Positions 15,992 to 24,791 of a stretch of 64,000 nucleotides of DNA are shown one piece after another. The notes under the pieces were generated by a model. The model was not told where the DNA came from, made no database searches, and saw only the letters and a program-made list of their open reading frames with translations. The position numbers and the translations under genes were made by a program. Position 1 is the first letter of the stretch; each line of letters begins with the position of its first letter. The stretch is from Catellatospora bangladeshensis (lineage in GTDB: Bacteria > Actinomycetota > Actinomycetes > Mycobacteriales > Micromonosporaceae), in NCBI RefSeq assembly GCF_016862575.1, contig NZ_BONF01000010.1, positions 310,001 to 374,000 on the forward strand, read 5' to 3'.

Positions 15992-16363
15992 TCAGACGGC
16001 GGGATCGCTGTGCACCGCGGCGATGCGGTTGGCCTCGTCGACGAAGACCACCTTCGGCTTGCAGTCGCGGGCCTCGTCGTCGGACATGACGGCGTACGCC
16101 GCGATGATGACCAGGTCACCGGGGTTGACCAGGTGTGCGGCGGCGCCGTTGATGCACACCACGCCGCTGCCGCGCTCGCCCTCGATGACGTAGGTCTCCA
16201 GGCGCGCGCCGTTGGTGACGTCGAGGACGTGGATCAGCTCGCCGGGCAGCAGGTCGGCGGCGTCCATCAGGTCGGGGTCCAGGGTCAGCGAGCCCACGTA
16301 GTGCAGCTCGGCCTGGGTGACGGTGGCACGGTGAACCTTGGACTTGAGCATTGTGCGGAACAT
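15992..16363 (-). CDS. panD: Aspartate 1-decarboxylase (PanD)
   Basis: 123 aa, the normal family length. PanD is a pyruvoyl enzyme that decarboxylates L-aspartate to beta-alanine. The self-cleavage site Gly24-Ser25 is in place ('[10 protein letters not shown]'), as are '[12 protein letters not shown]', '[17 protein letters not shown]' and Lys9 near the N terminus ('MLKSKVHRA'). The ATG at 16363 is chosen because it gives the conserved N terminus and has GGAGG 11 nt upstream. It is the first gene of the eight-gene minus-strand operon, so it probably provides beta-alanine to the NRPS rather than for pantothenate. Whether another panD copy serves coenzyme A synthesis cannot be seen here. Confidence 0.95.
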   Translation of the reverse strand: MFRTMLKSKVHRATVTQAELHYVGSLTLDPDLMDAADLLPGELIHVLDVTNGARLETYVIEGERGSGVVCINGAAAHLVNPGDLVIIAAYAVMSDDEARDCKPKVVFVDEANRIAAVHSDPAV

Positions 16364-16440
16364 GTGGAGCAGAGCCTCCGGGATGACGACCGTCTGAATG
16401 GGACACGACGGCGAAGGCCATGCCCCTTCGCGCAAGCGAT

Positions 16441-16469
16441 TCTTACATGGGGATACAGCGATCTTTAAG
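16441..16469 (-). promoter_or_regulatory. Predicted promoter of the panD-PKS operon
   Basis: On the minus strand TTAAAG (16469-16464) and TAAGAA (16446-16441) are separated by 17 bp, in the only AT-rich patch between the acyl-CoA ligase stop and panD. It would start transcription near 16434, giving a leader of about 70 nt. It is an SigA-type guess from sequence only. Confidence 0.5.
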
Positions 16470-16486
16470 AGCTTGTCTCACATGCG

Positions 16487-18061
16487 TCAGACGGCGCCGC
16501 GGTCCCGCGCGGAACCCCTGCCAGCAGCATGCACAGCCCGCAGCGCCTTCTTGTCGACCTTGCCGAGCCCGGTCAGCGGAAGGCGTGACACGAACTCCAC
16601 CGATAACGGCGCCCACAGGTCATTGAGGCGCTCCGTGCACCATTGCCGCAATTCGTCGGCTTCGGCCCGCGCGCCGGGGCGCAGCCGCACCACGGCGTGC
16701 ACCGCCTCGCCCAGGCGCTCGTCCGGCACCCCGATCACGGCGGCCTCGCGCACCGCCGGATGCGCGGCGAGCACGTCCTCGACCGTGCGGGAGTACACGT
16801 TGGACGAGGTCAACCCCGTGACGATCATGTCCTTGGCCCGGTCCACCAGGTAGAGGTAACCGCCGTCGTCCAGGTAGCCGAGGTCGCCCGTGCGCAGCCA
16901 CCCGTCGACCAGGGTGCTCGCGGTGAGCTCGGGCTGGCCCCAGTACCCGGAGGTCATCAGGCGGGCCGACGCCCACACCTCGCCCACCTCGCCGGGCGGC
17001 AGGGGTGTGCCGACGTCGTCGCGGATCTCGACCCGGGACGTGCCGACCGGCTGCCCGCACGAGGCCAGGCGCTCCGGGTGCGCCGGATCGTGCGACGCCG
17101 CCGGGTACGCGGCGATCAGCGTCGCCTCGCTCATCCCGTACGCGACCAGCAGCACCGGCCCGAACCGGTCCATCGCCTCGGCCAGCCGCGACGGCGCGAC
17201 CGCGCTGCCCGCGCAGGACAGCATGGCCAGGCTGGAGGTGTCCGTGCCGGGCAGGTCCGGGTGGTCCAGCACCTGGTAGAGCATCGGCGGCGGCAGCGTC
17301 GCCACCGTGATCCGCTCCCGCTGCACCGTCTGGAGGAACCGCCCCGCGTCGAACGCGTCGTGCTGCACCAGCAGCCCGCCGCTGAACAGCGTGATCAGCC
17401 CGGACGCCTGCTGGCTGGAGTGCCAGAACCCGGCCACGGCGAGCTGCCGCAACCGCGGCCCGCCCGCGTCGCGCTGCCGTATCGCGGCGTCCAGCACGTT
17501 GCGGAAGAAGTCGTGCCGGTGGTGCACCAGCTTGGGCCGCCCGGTGGTGCCACCGGTCTGGAACAGCGACTGCGGCTCGGCCTCCGTCCCCGCCGATGTC
17601 TCGGTCTCCGGCAGCGGCCAGGCGCCGTCCGGCGCGGTCAGATCCGGTCCATCCCCGTCCGCGCCGAGACACCAGACGGGCAGGTGCGGCAGGTGCCGGG
17701 CAAGGGCCAGCCCAGGCGCCGCGTGGGTACTCGGGTCGTAGACGAACCCGTCGACCTCGGCCAGCGCGAGGTACTCGGCGCACAGCGCGGGCGGGGCGTT
17801 CGGCGCGACCCACACCGACCGGCAGCCCAGCAGATGCAGGGCGAGCTGCGCGTACACCGCCTCCGGCCGGTTGCCGGCGAGCACGGCGATCGCGGCGCCC
17901 GGCCTCACCCCGTGCCGCAGCAGCGCCCCGGCGACCCGGAACACCCCGGCGCGCAGCTCGGCGTACGTGATCCGCCGGTCGCCGTGCACGATCGCCTCGG
18001 CCTCGCCCTGGCCCGCGAACAGGGCCAGCCCACGCCGGACGTAGTTGTCCTCAGCCGCCAT
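16487..18061 (-). CDS. Acyl-CoA / acyl-acid ligase (ANL superfamily)
   Basis: 524 aa, normal length for a stand-alone ANL enzyme. Motifs are 'FQTGGTTGRPKLVHH' (P-loop), 'VAYGMSEATLIAAYP', 'LRTGDLGYLDDGGYLYLVDR' and the C-terminal 'LTGLGKVDKKAL' lysine. It activates a carboxylic acid with ATP and transfers it to CoA or a carrier. The substrate is unknown; a side chain or starter acid for the assembly line is plausible. ATG at 18061 overlaps the P450 stop by 11 nt, so the two are co-transcribed. It is separated from panD by 123 nt containing a likely promoter. Confidence 0.9.
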   Translation of the reverse strand: MAAEDNYVRRGLALFAGQGEAEAIVHGDRRITYAELRAGVFRVAGALLRHGVRPGAAIAVLAGNRPEAVYAQLALHLLGCRSVWVAPNAPPALCAEYLALAEVDGFVYDPSTHAAPGLALARHLPHLPVWCLGADGDGPDLTAPDGAWPLPETETSAGTEAEPQSLFQTGGTTGRPKLVHHRHDFFRNVLDAAIRQRDAGGPRLRQLAVAGFWHSSQQASGLITLFSGGLLVQHDAFDAGRFLQTVQRERITVATLPPPMLYQVLDHPDLPGTDTSSLAMLSCAGSAVAPSRLAEAMDRFGPVLLVAYGMSEATLIAAYPAASHDPAHPERLASCGQPVGTSRVEIRDDVGTPLPPGEVGEVWASARLMTSGYWGQPELTASTLVDGWLRTGDLGYLDDGGYLYLVDRAKDMIVTGLTSSNVYSRTVEDVLAAHPAVREAAVIGVPDERLGEAVHAVVRLRPGARAEADELRQWCTERLNDLWAPLSVEFVSRLPLTGLGKVDKKALRAVHAAGRGSARDRGAV

Positions 18062-19250
18062 GGCACGCGACGGCGAGGGTGTCGTGGCCGCGCAGGATCA
18101 GCGGCTTGGGCGCGCCGCCGGACGGCTCGACCAGCGCCAGCTTCGGGAACCGCGCCAGCAGCGCGGGGAACGCGACCTGGCCCTCCAGCCGGGACAGCGC
18201 CGCGCCCATGCAGTAGTGCGGCCCGAACCCGAAGCTCAGCGAACCCGCGTCGGCCCGGCCGGGGTCGAACGTGTCCGGGTCGGCGAACCGCGCCGGGTCC
18301 CGGTTGGCCGCGCCGACCATGGCGAGCACCGCCTGCCCCGCGGGCACGGGCACGCCCTCGATCTCGGCGTCCTCCGGCGCGTACCGCACCAGGATCTGCA
18401 CCGGCGGCTCGAAGCGCAGCATCTCCTCCACGTAGGACGCGACGTTCTCCCCCGACAGCGACGCGGCCAGCTCCGGGCGCTCCAGCAGCATGGTCAGGCC
18501 GTTGCCGAGCAGGTGCGTGGTCGTCACGAAGCCGGCGTTGAACGTCGTGATCAGGTTGCCGATCAGCGCGTCCTCGCTGAGGTCCTCGGCGGCCAGCAGG
18601 CTGATCAGGTCGTCGCGCGGCTCGGCCCGCCGCAACGCGACCAGCTCGGTGAAGTAGGCGGTCAGCTCGCGCGCGGCCGTGTCGGCGCGGGCCATGTTGC
18701 GCCAGGTCGCCCCGTCCAGCTCCAGGATCGCGCCGATCGCGAGCACCCGCGGCCGGAACCAGGCCAGATCGTTCTGCGGCACCCCGAGCAGCTCCGCCAT
18801 CACGCTGCTGGGCAGCAGGTACGCGAACTCGCCCATGAACTCGACCGGGCCGTCCGCGGACAGCTCGTCCATGCGGTCGAGCAGGCGGTGGGTCAGCCCG
18901 GTCACGGCATGCTCCAGCCGCGCCACCCGCCGCGCGGTGAACACCCGGCCGATCATCTGCCGGACGCGGTCGTGGGCCGGGCCGTCGGTGAAGAACATCG
19001 AATCGCGCAGCACGCGCAGCGCCGGGTGGCGCCGCCACTGCGGCGTGTGCAGGTCCAGGTAGGCCGCGTCGAGCTGGTGGAACCGCCCGTCCTTGAGCAC
19101 CTGGGCGACCGCCTCGAAGCCGTGCACCGCGACGGCGAAACCCCGCGCGCCACCATCCACCGCCACGGCGGCGCCGGCACGGTGCAGGCGGGCGTAGAGG
19201 GCTGGTGGATCCACGCGTCCCTCCTCGGAGAGGAGTTCATTGAGATCCAT
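18051..19250 (-). CDS. Cytochrome P450 (bacterial class I type)
   Basis: About 399 aa, soluble, no membrane anchor. The heme-binding loop is 'FGFGPHYCMGAALSRLE' with Cys347. The K-helix ExxR is in 'EEMLRFEPPVQ' and the I-helix motif is 'NAGFVTTTHLL', where the usual acidic residue of AG(D/E)T is missing. It resembles tailoring P450s that oxidise carrier-bound amino acids or the finished scaffold; it needs ferredoxin partners not found here. The ATG at 19250 is preferred (AGGACT about 10 nt upstream), while a GTG two codons earlier at 19256 is possible. It overlaps the acyl ligase gene, suggesting a joint step such as preparing a side-chain acid. The 5' region to 19401 has no other gene. Confidence 0.93.
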   Translation of the reverse strand: MDLNELLSEEGRVDPPALYARLHRAGAAVAVDGGARGFAVAVHGFEAVAQVLKDGRFHQLDAAYLDLHTPQWRRHPALRVLRDSMFFTDGPAHDRVRQMIGRVFTARRVARLEHAVTGLTHRLLDRMDELSADGPVEFMGEFAYLLPSSVMAELLGVPQNDLAWFRPRVLAIGAILELDGATWRNMARADTAARELTAYFTELVALRRAEPRDDLISLLAAEDLSEDALIGNLITTFNAGFVTTTHLLGNGLTMLLERPELAASLSGENVASYVEEMLRFEPPVQILVRYAPEDAEIEGVPVPAGQAVLAMVGAANRDPARFADPDTFDPGRADAGSLSFGFGPHYCMGAALSRLEGQVAFPALLARFPKLALVEPSGGAPKPLILRGHDTLAVACHGG

Positions 19251-19401
19251 GAGCACAGTCCTACCACAACGCGCCTCCCCCGAGGAGTCGCGTTTTCCGT
19301 ACGAATACCCGCTCCCGCAACACCTTCCGCAGCCCGCCCCACCTCAGGCATGCCGCCCCTCCGAACGCGACGGAAAGACGACTCCCGCCCGCGCCCCCCA
19401 T

Positions 19402-19476
19402 GATCGCCCGACTTGCCTGGCACACGGGCGAATCTTGAGTACTCATTCGCCCATGTGCCAGGCAAGTTCGATGATC
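19402..19476. repeat. 75-nt palindromic element, family 1, copy A
   Basis: The element begins and ends in GATC. Long terminal inverted repeats (core CGACTTGCCTGGCACA and complement) flank a short asymmetrical centre containing AATCTTGAG. It lies between the P450 start and the DUF5682 gene stop. Three other copies (32673, 47277, 51441) are each exactly 75 nt. This copy has the same orientation as copy B. Confidence 0.85.
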
Positions 19477-19518
19477 TTCGCGGGGCGCGGGCGCGGGGCC
19501 CGGCGGGTCGGCGGCCGG

Positions 19519-22335
19519 TTAGCGGGTGGCCACGGTGGCGAGGGCGGTGGCCGTGTCGGGGTGGCGGCGGAGGAGGTCGTGGACGGGGCCGGTGCCCGGC
19601 TCGGGGTCGGGCTGCTGCCAGGGGCCGGGGCAGCCGAGCAGCGCGGCCAGCGCGTCGGTCGGCTCCGGGTGGGCCGTGAGCAGCGCCGTCACCGGACCCG
19701 CCGCGGCCCGCGGCGCACCGGTGGCGGCCGGTTCGGCCGGCTGCGCCGACCAGGGCGGGGTCCACGAGTCCAGGGCGGCGAGGCCCGCCGGGAAGACCCG
19801 GCCCGCCTCGCGGACCAGCAGGCCGACGTGGTCGCCGCCCTCCTTGCGCAGCGTGGTGATCAGCGTCGGCAGCCACGGCAGCAGCACCGGATCGGGCAGC
19901 TTCGCGAACGCCTCCGAGATCGCCTCGACGACGAACCCGGCCAGCGCCGGGACCGGTTCGAGCGCCTGCACGAAACCGCTCAGGTACTGCGGGTAGGCGG
20001 GCAGGACCAGCGGGTTGGCCAGCAGCTCCGCGCAGCGTTCGCGCAGCTCGGCACGCGACATCCGGCCGAGCTGGTGCTGGGCCGCCCACAGCAGCGCGGT
20101 CTTGGCGGGCGTGGTCGGGTGCGACTGCGCCACCGCCAGCTCCAGCTGCGTACGGTCGCAGCCCAGCGACAGCGCCAGGCTCTCCATGCTGAACAGGAAG
20201 CCCAGCATCGCGGCCACCTGCCGGGTGCCCGTCTCCTCGTCGACGAACGCGTTCGGCAGCAGGGTGCAGTAATGGGCGTACCCGGCCTTGACGAACGACT
20301 CCAGCCAGCCGGGGAGCACCGGCTCGGTGGCCCGGTAGTGCGCGAGCAGGCGCCGGGCCCGCCGCAGCACCTCGGGCGCGTCGTCGACGGTGCGCTCGGC
20401 GGCCAGCAGGTCCACCGCGCGGGCCCCGAGTTCGTCGGCGAAGCGGCGGCTGCGCAGGTAGAGCGTGGCGTCCTCGACCGCTCGCAGCGCGACCGAGGCG
20501 GTGGCCTGCGGCCCCCACACCGAGCGGCGCAGCCGCTGTTCGAGGACCTGCTCGACGGTGATGCCCTCGTACCCCAGCTCGATCAGCTCCCGCTGGTGGG
20601 TGCCGAGCGCCAGGTCCCAGGACTCCTGGATGGCCGTCTCGCCGAGCCGCCGCTCGCCCATGATCGGCCGGACCGCGGCCTGCGGCATCAGGTAGCGCAG
20701 CATCCACAGCACGTCCGAGCAGCGGCCGAGCTCCGGCCGGGCGGCGATGTCGAGCAGCGCCCGCTGCACGCCGCGCTGCTCCAGCTTCAGCCCCAGCGGG
20801 GTGAGCCGGTCGTGCACGTCACGGGCCAGCGGCGGCAGCGAGTCGTAGCCGACCTGCCCGATCCGGTCGCCGCCGAGCATGATCTCGCAGAGCCGCCGCA
20901 CGTCGCGCCGGCCGGGCACGGACTCCTTCTCGATGCAGGTGACCGCCGCGTCCTGGAAGTCGTACGGCGTCGGCCGGGCCCGGTTGCGCATCCCCGCGAG
21001 CAGGATCGACGTCTCGAACACGGCGATGGCGTCGGCGGTGCTGGCCAGGTAGCCGTTGCGCCGGGCCAGCCGCACGATCTCCACCGACCAGCCGAGCAGC
21101 TCGTCCTCGTCGAGCGTGTCCAGCACCGGCGGCCGGGCCAGGAACCCGGACAGCCGGTCGGCGACCTGCCGCGACACCGGCGACACGACCGCCGCCGCCT
21201 TGGCCTTCTTCTTGGGCGCGGCGCCCGAGCCCTGCTGGCCCTCCAGCCGGTAGGGCGTGACGCCGGTGCGGGTCAGCGACTTCCCGAACACCGCCGCCGC
21301 GATCGACACCGAGCCCGAGGCCAGCCCGAACTGCGCCTCGATCGCCGAGTGGCTGGACGGGATGAGCCCGTAGTGCCACTTCGTCGCCGTACGCGGGCTG
21401 ATCTCGTACGTGTCCGCGCCGTCGAGCCCGAACTCGTCCACCCGGCTCGCCGCGTGGAACGCGCCGCACACGTAGAGGCAGTCCGCCGCGTCGGCCCCGG
21501 TCGCGGCGAGGTGCTGCCGCATCCGGGTCCACATGTAGCGCTCGCGCTCCTCGTCGGAGGCGACCCGGTCGTGCGCGCCCGGCGCCAGCCGCCGGAACAG
21601 GCTGCCGATCAGGACCATGACCTGCCGGTACGTGTCGTAGTCGGCGTCGCCGAGCGGCTGCTCGACGTACTGGTCCCACCACTCCGACCAGTGCCGGACC
21701 TTGCCGTGGTGCAGCAGGTGCTGCTCCAGCTCGGCGAAGCGCGGCCGCAGGTCGCCCATCTCGACGCCGACCGCGTCGCCGTGCAGGTCGGCGTCCTCCG
21801 GCGGGGCCTCGGGCAGTTCCTCGCCCTCCGGCGCGACGGCCGTCTCAGCCGTCTTGTCCTTGCGCGGCTGCCACTGGAACACGTGGTCGGTCGACCGGTC
21901 CACCAGCACCAGCTCGACCCCGGGCGTGTCCAGCGCGTACGCGATGGCCTGGTATTCGGCCGACGCCTCGGTGATCGGGGCGACCACCGACAGCGGCGCC
22001 CAGTCCTGCGGGAAGCCGTCCAGCTCGGACGCGAACGCCTGCACCGCCACCGGCAGCCGGCAGTTGCGCAGCTCGGTGAGCAGCGGGAGCATGTCCTCAC
22101 ACAGCTCCATGTAGATCACCTTGGGCTGCTTCTCGCGCAGCCGCCGGGCCATCGCCAGCGCGGACGCGGGCGAGTGGTGGCACACCGGGAAGATCTCCAT
22201 GCGCTCGCGCAGCGCCCGGTCCACGTCGTCCACGATGCCGGACAGGATCCCGGCCAGCGCGTCCGGACCGTCGGCCAGCGCCGCGGCGGCGTCGAGCAGC
22301 TGCCCGCGCAGCGCGTCGAAGGTGGGAGTGGTCAC
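19519..22335 (-). CDS. DUF5682-type protein of a MoxR-VWA system
   Basis: About 938 aa, soluble, large. The N-terminal half has 'PVCHHSPASALAMARRL', 'VIYMELCEDMLPLL' and 'LYVCGAFHAAS'. This spaced HH, E and GxxH pattern recalls the EreA/ChaN/TraB type fold (inference). An Ala/Lys-rich linker ('APKKKAKAAA') at about 390 leads to a long helical C-terminal half. I recognise the whole as DUF5682, which in actinomycetes accompanies a MoxR ATPase and a VWA protein. The biochemical activity is unknown; it may be the effector or substrate of the ATPase. GTG at 22335 overlaps the MoxR stop by 4 nt. It is the last gene of the five-gene operon and is followed by the palindromic element at 19402. Confidence 0.8.
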   Translation of the reverse strand: MTTPTFDALRGQLLDAAAALADGPDALAGILSGIVDDVDRALRERMEIFPVCHHSPASALAMARRLREKQPKVIYMELCEDMLPLLTELRNCRLPVAVQAFASELDGFPQDWAPLSVVAPITEASAEYQAIAYALDTPGVELVLVDRSTDHVFQWQPRKDKTAETAVAPEGEELPEAPPEDADLHGDAVGVEMGDLRPRFAELEQHLLHHGKVRHWSEWWDQYVEQPLGDADYDTYRQVMVLIGSLFRRLAPGAHDRVASDEERERYMWTRMRQHLAATGADAADCLYVCGAFHAASRVDEFGLDGADTYEISPRTATKWHYGLIPSSHSAIEAQFGLASGSVSIAAAVFGKSLTRTGVTPYRLEGQQGSGAAPKKKAKAAAVVSPVSRQVADRLSGFLARPPVLDTLDEDELLGWSVEIVRLARRNGYLASTADAIAVFETSILLAGMRNRARPTPYDFQDAAVTCIEKESVPGRRDVRRLCEIMLGGDRIGQVGYDSLPPLARDVHDRLTPLGLKLEQRGVQRALLDIAARPELGRCSDVLWMLRYLMPQAAVRPIMGERRLGETAIQESWDLALGTHQRELIELGYEGITVEQVLEQRLRRSVWGPQATASVALRAVEDATLYLRSRRFADELGARAVDLLAAERTVDDAPEVLRRARRLLAHYRATEPVLPGWLESFVKAGYAHYCTLLPNAFVDEETGTRQVAAMLGFLFSMESLALSLGCDRTQLELAVAQSHPTTPAKTALLWAAQHQLGRMSRAELRERCAELLANPLVLPAYPQYLSGFVQALEPVPALAGFVVEAISEAFAKLPDPVLLPWLPTLITTLRKEGGDHVGLLVREAGRVFPAGLAALDSWTPPWSAQPAEPAATGAPRAAAGPVTALLTAHPEPTDALAALLGCPGPWQQPDPEPGTGPVHDLLRRHPDTATALATVATR

Positions 22336-23444
22336 GACAGGGTCTTGATCGCGTCGCGGCCGCCCTCGAGGAACTCCGGCCACAGCCCGCCCTCGGCCTT
22401 GCTGCGCGGCTCGACCACGCCGTGCCAGTACTTGTTGAGGATGGCCAGGTCCTCCGGTGCGCGGCGGGCCAGCGAGCCGACGAGCGAACCGGCCAGGGTC
22501 TGCGCACGCAGGGCCCGGTCGCCGAAGAAGTTGCTGTGCAGGATCGCGTCCTCCAGCACGCCGATCTGCTCGGCGGTGGACAGCGCGGACTCCAGCTTCT
22601 CGTCGTCGCTTCCCGCCGACGCGGCCGCCGCACGCAGGTCGGCGAAGCTCTGCAGCAGGATGTCCAGCAGCGTCGGCGGCACCTCCAGCTCGATCTGGTG
22701 GCGGCGCAGCAGCTCGCCGGTGCGGAAGCGGACGATCTCCGCCTCGCTCTTCTTGTTGGTCACCACGGGGATGCGCACGAAGTTGAACCGCCGCTTGAGC
22801 GCCGAGGACAGATCGTTGACGCCCCGGTCCCGGCTGTTCGCGGTGGCGATGATCGAGAAACCAGGCTTGGCGAAGACGATGTTGTCGTCGTCCAGCTCCG
22901 GGATGGACACGTACTTCTCGGACAGGATCGAGATCAGCGCGTCCTGCACATCGCTGGTGGAGCGGGTCAGCTCCTCGAAGCGGCCGATGACGCCCCGCTC
23001 CATCGCCGTCATGATCGGCGACGGGATCATCGAGGCCCGGGACTGGCCGTTGGCGATGACCGCCGACACGTTCCACGAGTACTTGATGTGGTCCTCGGTG
23101 GTGCCGGCGGTGCCCTGCACCACCAGCGTCGAGTTGCGGCAGATCGCTGCGGACAGCAGCTCGGCCAGCCAGCTCTTGCCGGTGCCGGGGTCGCCGATGA
23201 GCAGCAGACCCCGGTCGGAGGCCAGGGTCACGATGGCCCGCTCCACGAAACTGCGGTCGCCGAACCACTTCTGGCTGATCTCACGGTCCAGCCCGTCGGC
23301 GCGCTCGGAGCCGAGCACGAACAGGCGCACCATCTTCGGGCTGAGCCGCCACGAGAACGGCTTCGGGCCGTCGTCGACCGACTCCAGCCAGTCCAGCTCC
23401 TCGGCGTACTTCACTTCGGCGGGGGCGCGCAGCATGTCAGACAT
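22332..23444 (-). CDS. MoxR-type AAA+ ATPase
   Basis: 370 aa. It has Walker A 'GDPGTGKSWLAELL', a helix-2-insert region 'IKYSWNVSAVIANGQSRASM' typical of MoxR/ChlI clade ATPases, a Walker B-like 'GVIGRFEELTR', sensor 1 'FSIIATANSRDRG' and an arginine in 'LSSALKRRFNF'. MoxR ATPases act with VWA proteins as chaperones that remodel target complexes, often inserting metals or activating effectors. The upstream gene encodes the VWA partner (12 nt gap) and the downstream DUF5682 gene overlaps by 4 nt. ATG at 23444 is preceded by GGAGATCGACCCT. Confidence 0.93.
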   Translation of the reverse strand: MSDMLRAPAEVKYAEELDWLESVDDGPKPFSWRLSPKMVRLFVLGSERADGLDREISQKWFGDRSFVERAIVTLASDRGLLLIGDPGTGKSWLAELLSAAICRNSTLVVQGTAGTTEDHIKYSWNVSAVIANGQSRASMIPSPIMTAMERGVIGRFEELTRSTSDVQDALISILSEKYVSIPELDDDNIVFAKPGFSIIATANSRDRGVNDLSSALKRRFNFVRIPVVTNKKSEAEIVRFRTGELLRRHQIELEVPPTLLDILLQSFADLRAAAASAGSDDEKLESALSTAEQIGVLEDAILHSNFFGDRALRAQTLAGSLVGSLARRAPEDLAILNKYWHGVVEPRSKAEGGLWPEFLEGGRDAIKTLS

Positions 23445-23456
23445 AGGGTCGATCTC

Positions 23457-24791
23457 CTAGGCGAGGAAGTTCTTGAGTTCGAACACGAGCTTGCGAATGT
23501 GGCCCGAGATCACGGGCGTGCCGAGGTCCTTGAACCGCTGGCGGAACCAGGGGTTGACGATGCCCTGGCCGGAACTGGTCACCGAGCCGACCGGGATGAA
23601 GCGCACCCCGGACCGGTGCACCGCGACGATGCTGTCGTACAGCGGCTGGGAGCGGTCGAACTCGTAGAAGTCCGAGATCCATACCATGGCGGTGTTCTTC
23701 GGCTCGGCGATCTTCGGGCGGGCCATGGCCATCGCCACCGGGCCGTCGTTGCCGCCGCCGAGCTTGGTGCGCAGCAGCACCTCGAACGGGTCGTGCACCC
23801 ACGGCGTCAGGTCGATCGCCTTGGTGTCGTACGCGATCAGGTGCACGTCGACCTTCGGCAGGCCCGCGAAGATCGAGGCCAGGATCGTGCAGTTGACCAT
23901 CGAGTCGAGCATGGAACCGGACTGGTCCACCACCACGATCAGCCGCGACGGCGTCGTCCTGCTGGCGGTGTGCCGGTAGAAGAGCCGGTCGACGTAGAGC
24001 TTCTGGTCGTCGGGGCTCCAGTTGGTCAGGTTCTTCCAGATGGTGCGGTCCAGGTCCAGGTTCCGGAACACCCGCTTCGGCGGCACGCTGCGGTCGATCG
24101 TGCCCGCCGCCGTGCGCTCCACCTGGGTACGCAGCACCGCCGCGACCTCTTCGACGAAGCGCCGGATCAGCGCCTTGGCGTTGGCCAGCGCGACGCCCGA
24201 CAGGTTCGACTTGTCCCGCAGCAGCTGCTCGATCAGCGACATGCTCGGCGTGAGCTGCGCGGCCAGCTTCGGGTCGGCCAGCACCTCGCGCAGCTGCATC
24301 CGGCTGATCAGGTCGCCTTCCAGCTCGCCGAGCGTGCCGCCCATCCCGCCGCCCTCGCCGCCCGGCCCGCCGCCGCCCTGGCGGCGCAGGCTGCCCGGCT
24401 CCTGCCCGAGCGCCCGCTCCAGCCAGCCCGCGTCGGACTGCCACTTGGCCAGCTGCGTCGCCGACACCGATCCCGACCCGGTGTCGAACACGTTCAGCAG
24501 CACCTTCGCCGCCAGCGCCGCCCGCCGCACCTCCGCCGCCGAGTCACGCCCGGCGTCCGCGTCGGTCTCCGGGGTCATCAGGCCGTCGAAGTCCTCGGCC
24601 AGGTCCGGGAAGCGCTGGACGATGTTGTCCACCGAGACCGACGGGTCGAGCAGCGCGGCGGGCAGGCCGAGGTCCTCGACGACGGCGAGGCTCGCCGATT
24701 CGAGGGCGGCCTGCTCCTCGCGGCTGAACAGCCGGGCGATGAGCCGCCAGTAGAGCACCTGGCGGCGGTTGAAGTCCGCGTCCACGGTCAT
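23457..24791 (-). CDS. VWA-domain protein (CoxE/MoxR partner type)
   Basis: About 444 aa. The N-terminal half is helical with a Gly-rich segment (about 130-160). A von Willebrand A domain follows with a complete MIDAS: 'VVVDQSGSMLDS' (Asp289), a downstream Thr in 'YDTKA' or 'NTAMVW', and 'ISDFYEF'. Such proteins bind a divalent cation and partner with MoxR ATPases. The gene overlaps its upstream neighbour (ATGA) and precedes the MoxR gene by 12 nt. No signal peptide or TM segment is present, so it acts in the cytoplasm. Confidence 0.9.
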   Translation of the reverse strand: MTVDADFNRRQVLYWRLIARLFSREEQAALESASLAVVEDLGLPAALLDPSVSVDNIVQRFPDLAEDFDGLMTPETDADAGRDSAAEVRRAALAAKVLLNVFDTGSGSVSATQLAKWQSDAGWLERALGQEPGSLRRQGGGGPGGEGGGMGGTLGELEGDLISRMQLREVLADPKLAAQLTPSMSLIEQLLRDKSNLSGVALANAKALIRRFVEEVAAVLRTQVERTAAGTIDRSVPPKRVFRNLDLDRTIWKNLTNWSPDDQKLYVDRLFYRHTASRTTPSRLIVVVDQSGSMLDSMVNCTILASIFAGLPKVDVHLIAYDTKAIDLTPWVHDPFEVLLRTKLGGGNDGPVAMAMARPKIAEPKNTAMVWISDFYEFDRSQPLYDSIVAVHRSGVRFIPVGSVTSSGQGIVNPWFRQRFKDLGTPVISGHIRKLVFELKNFLA

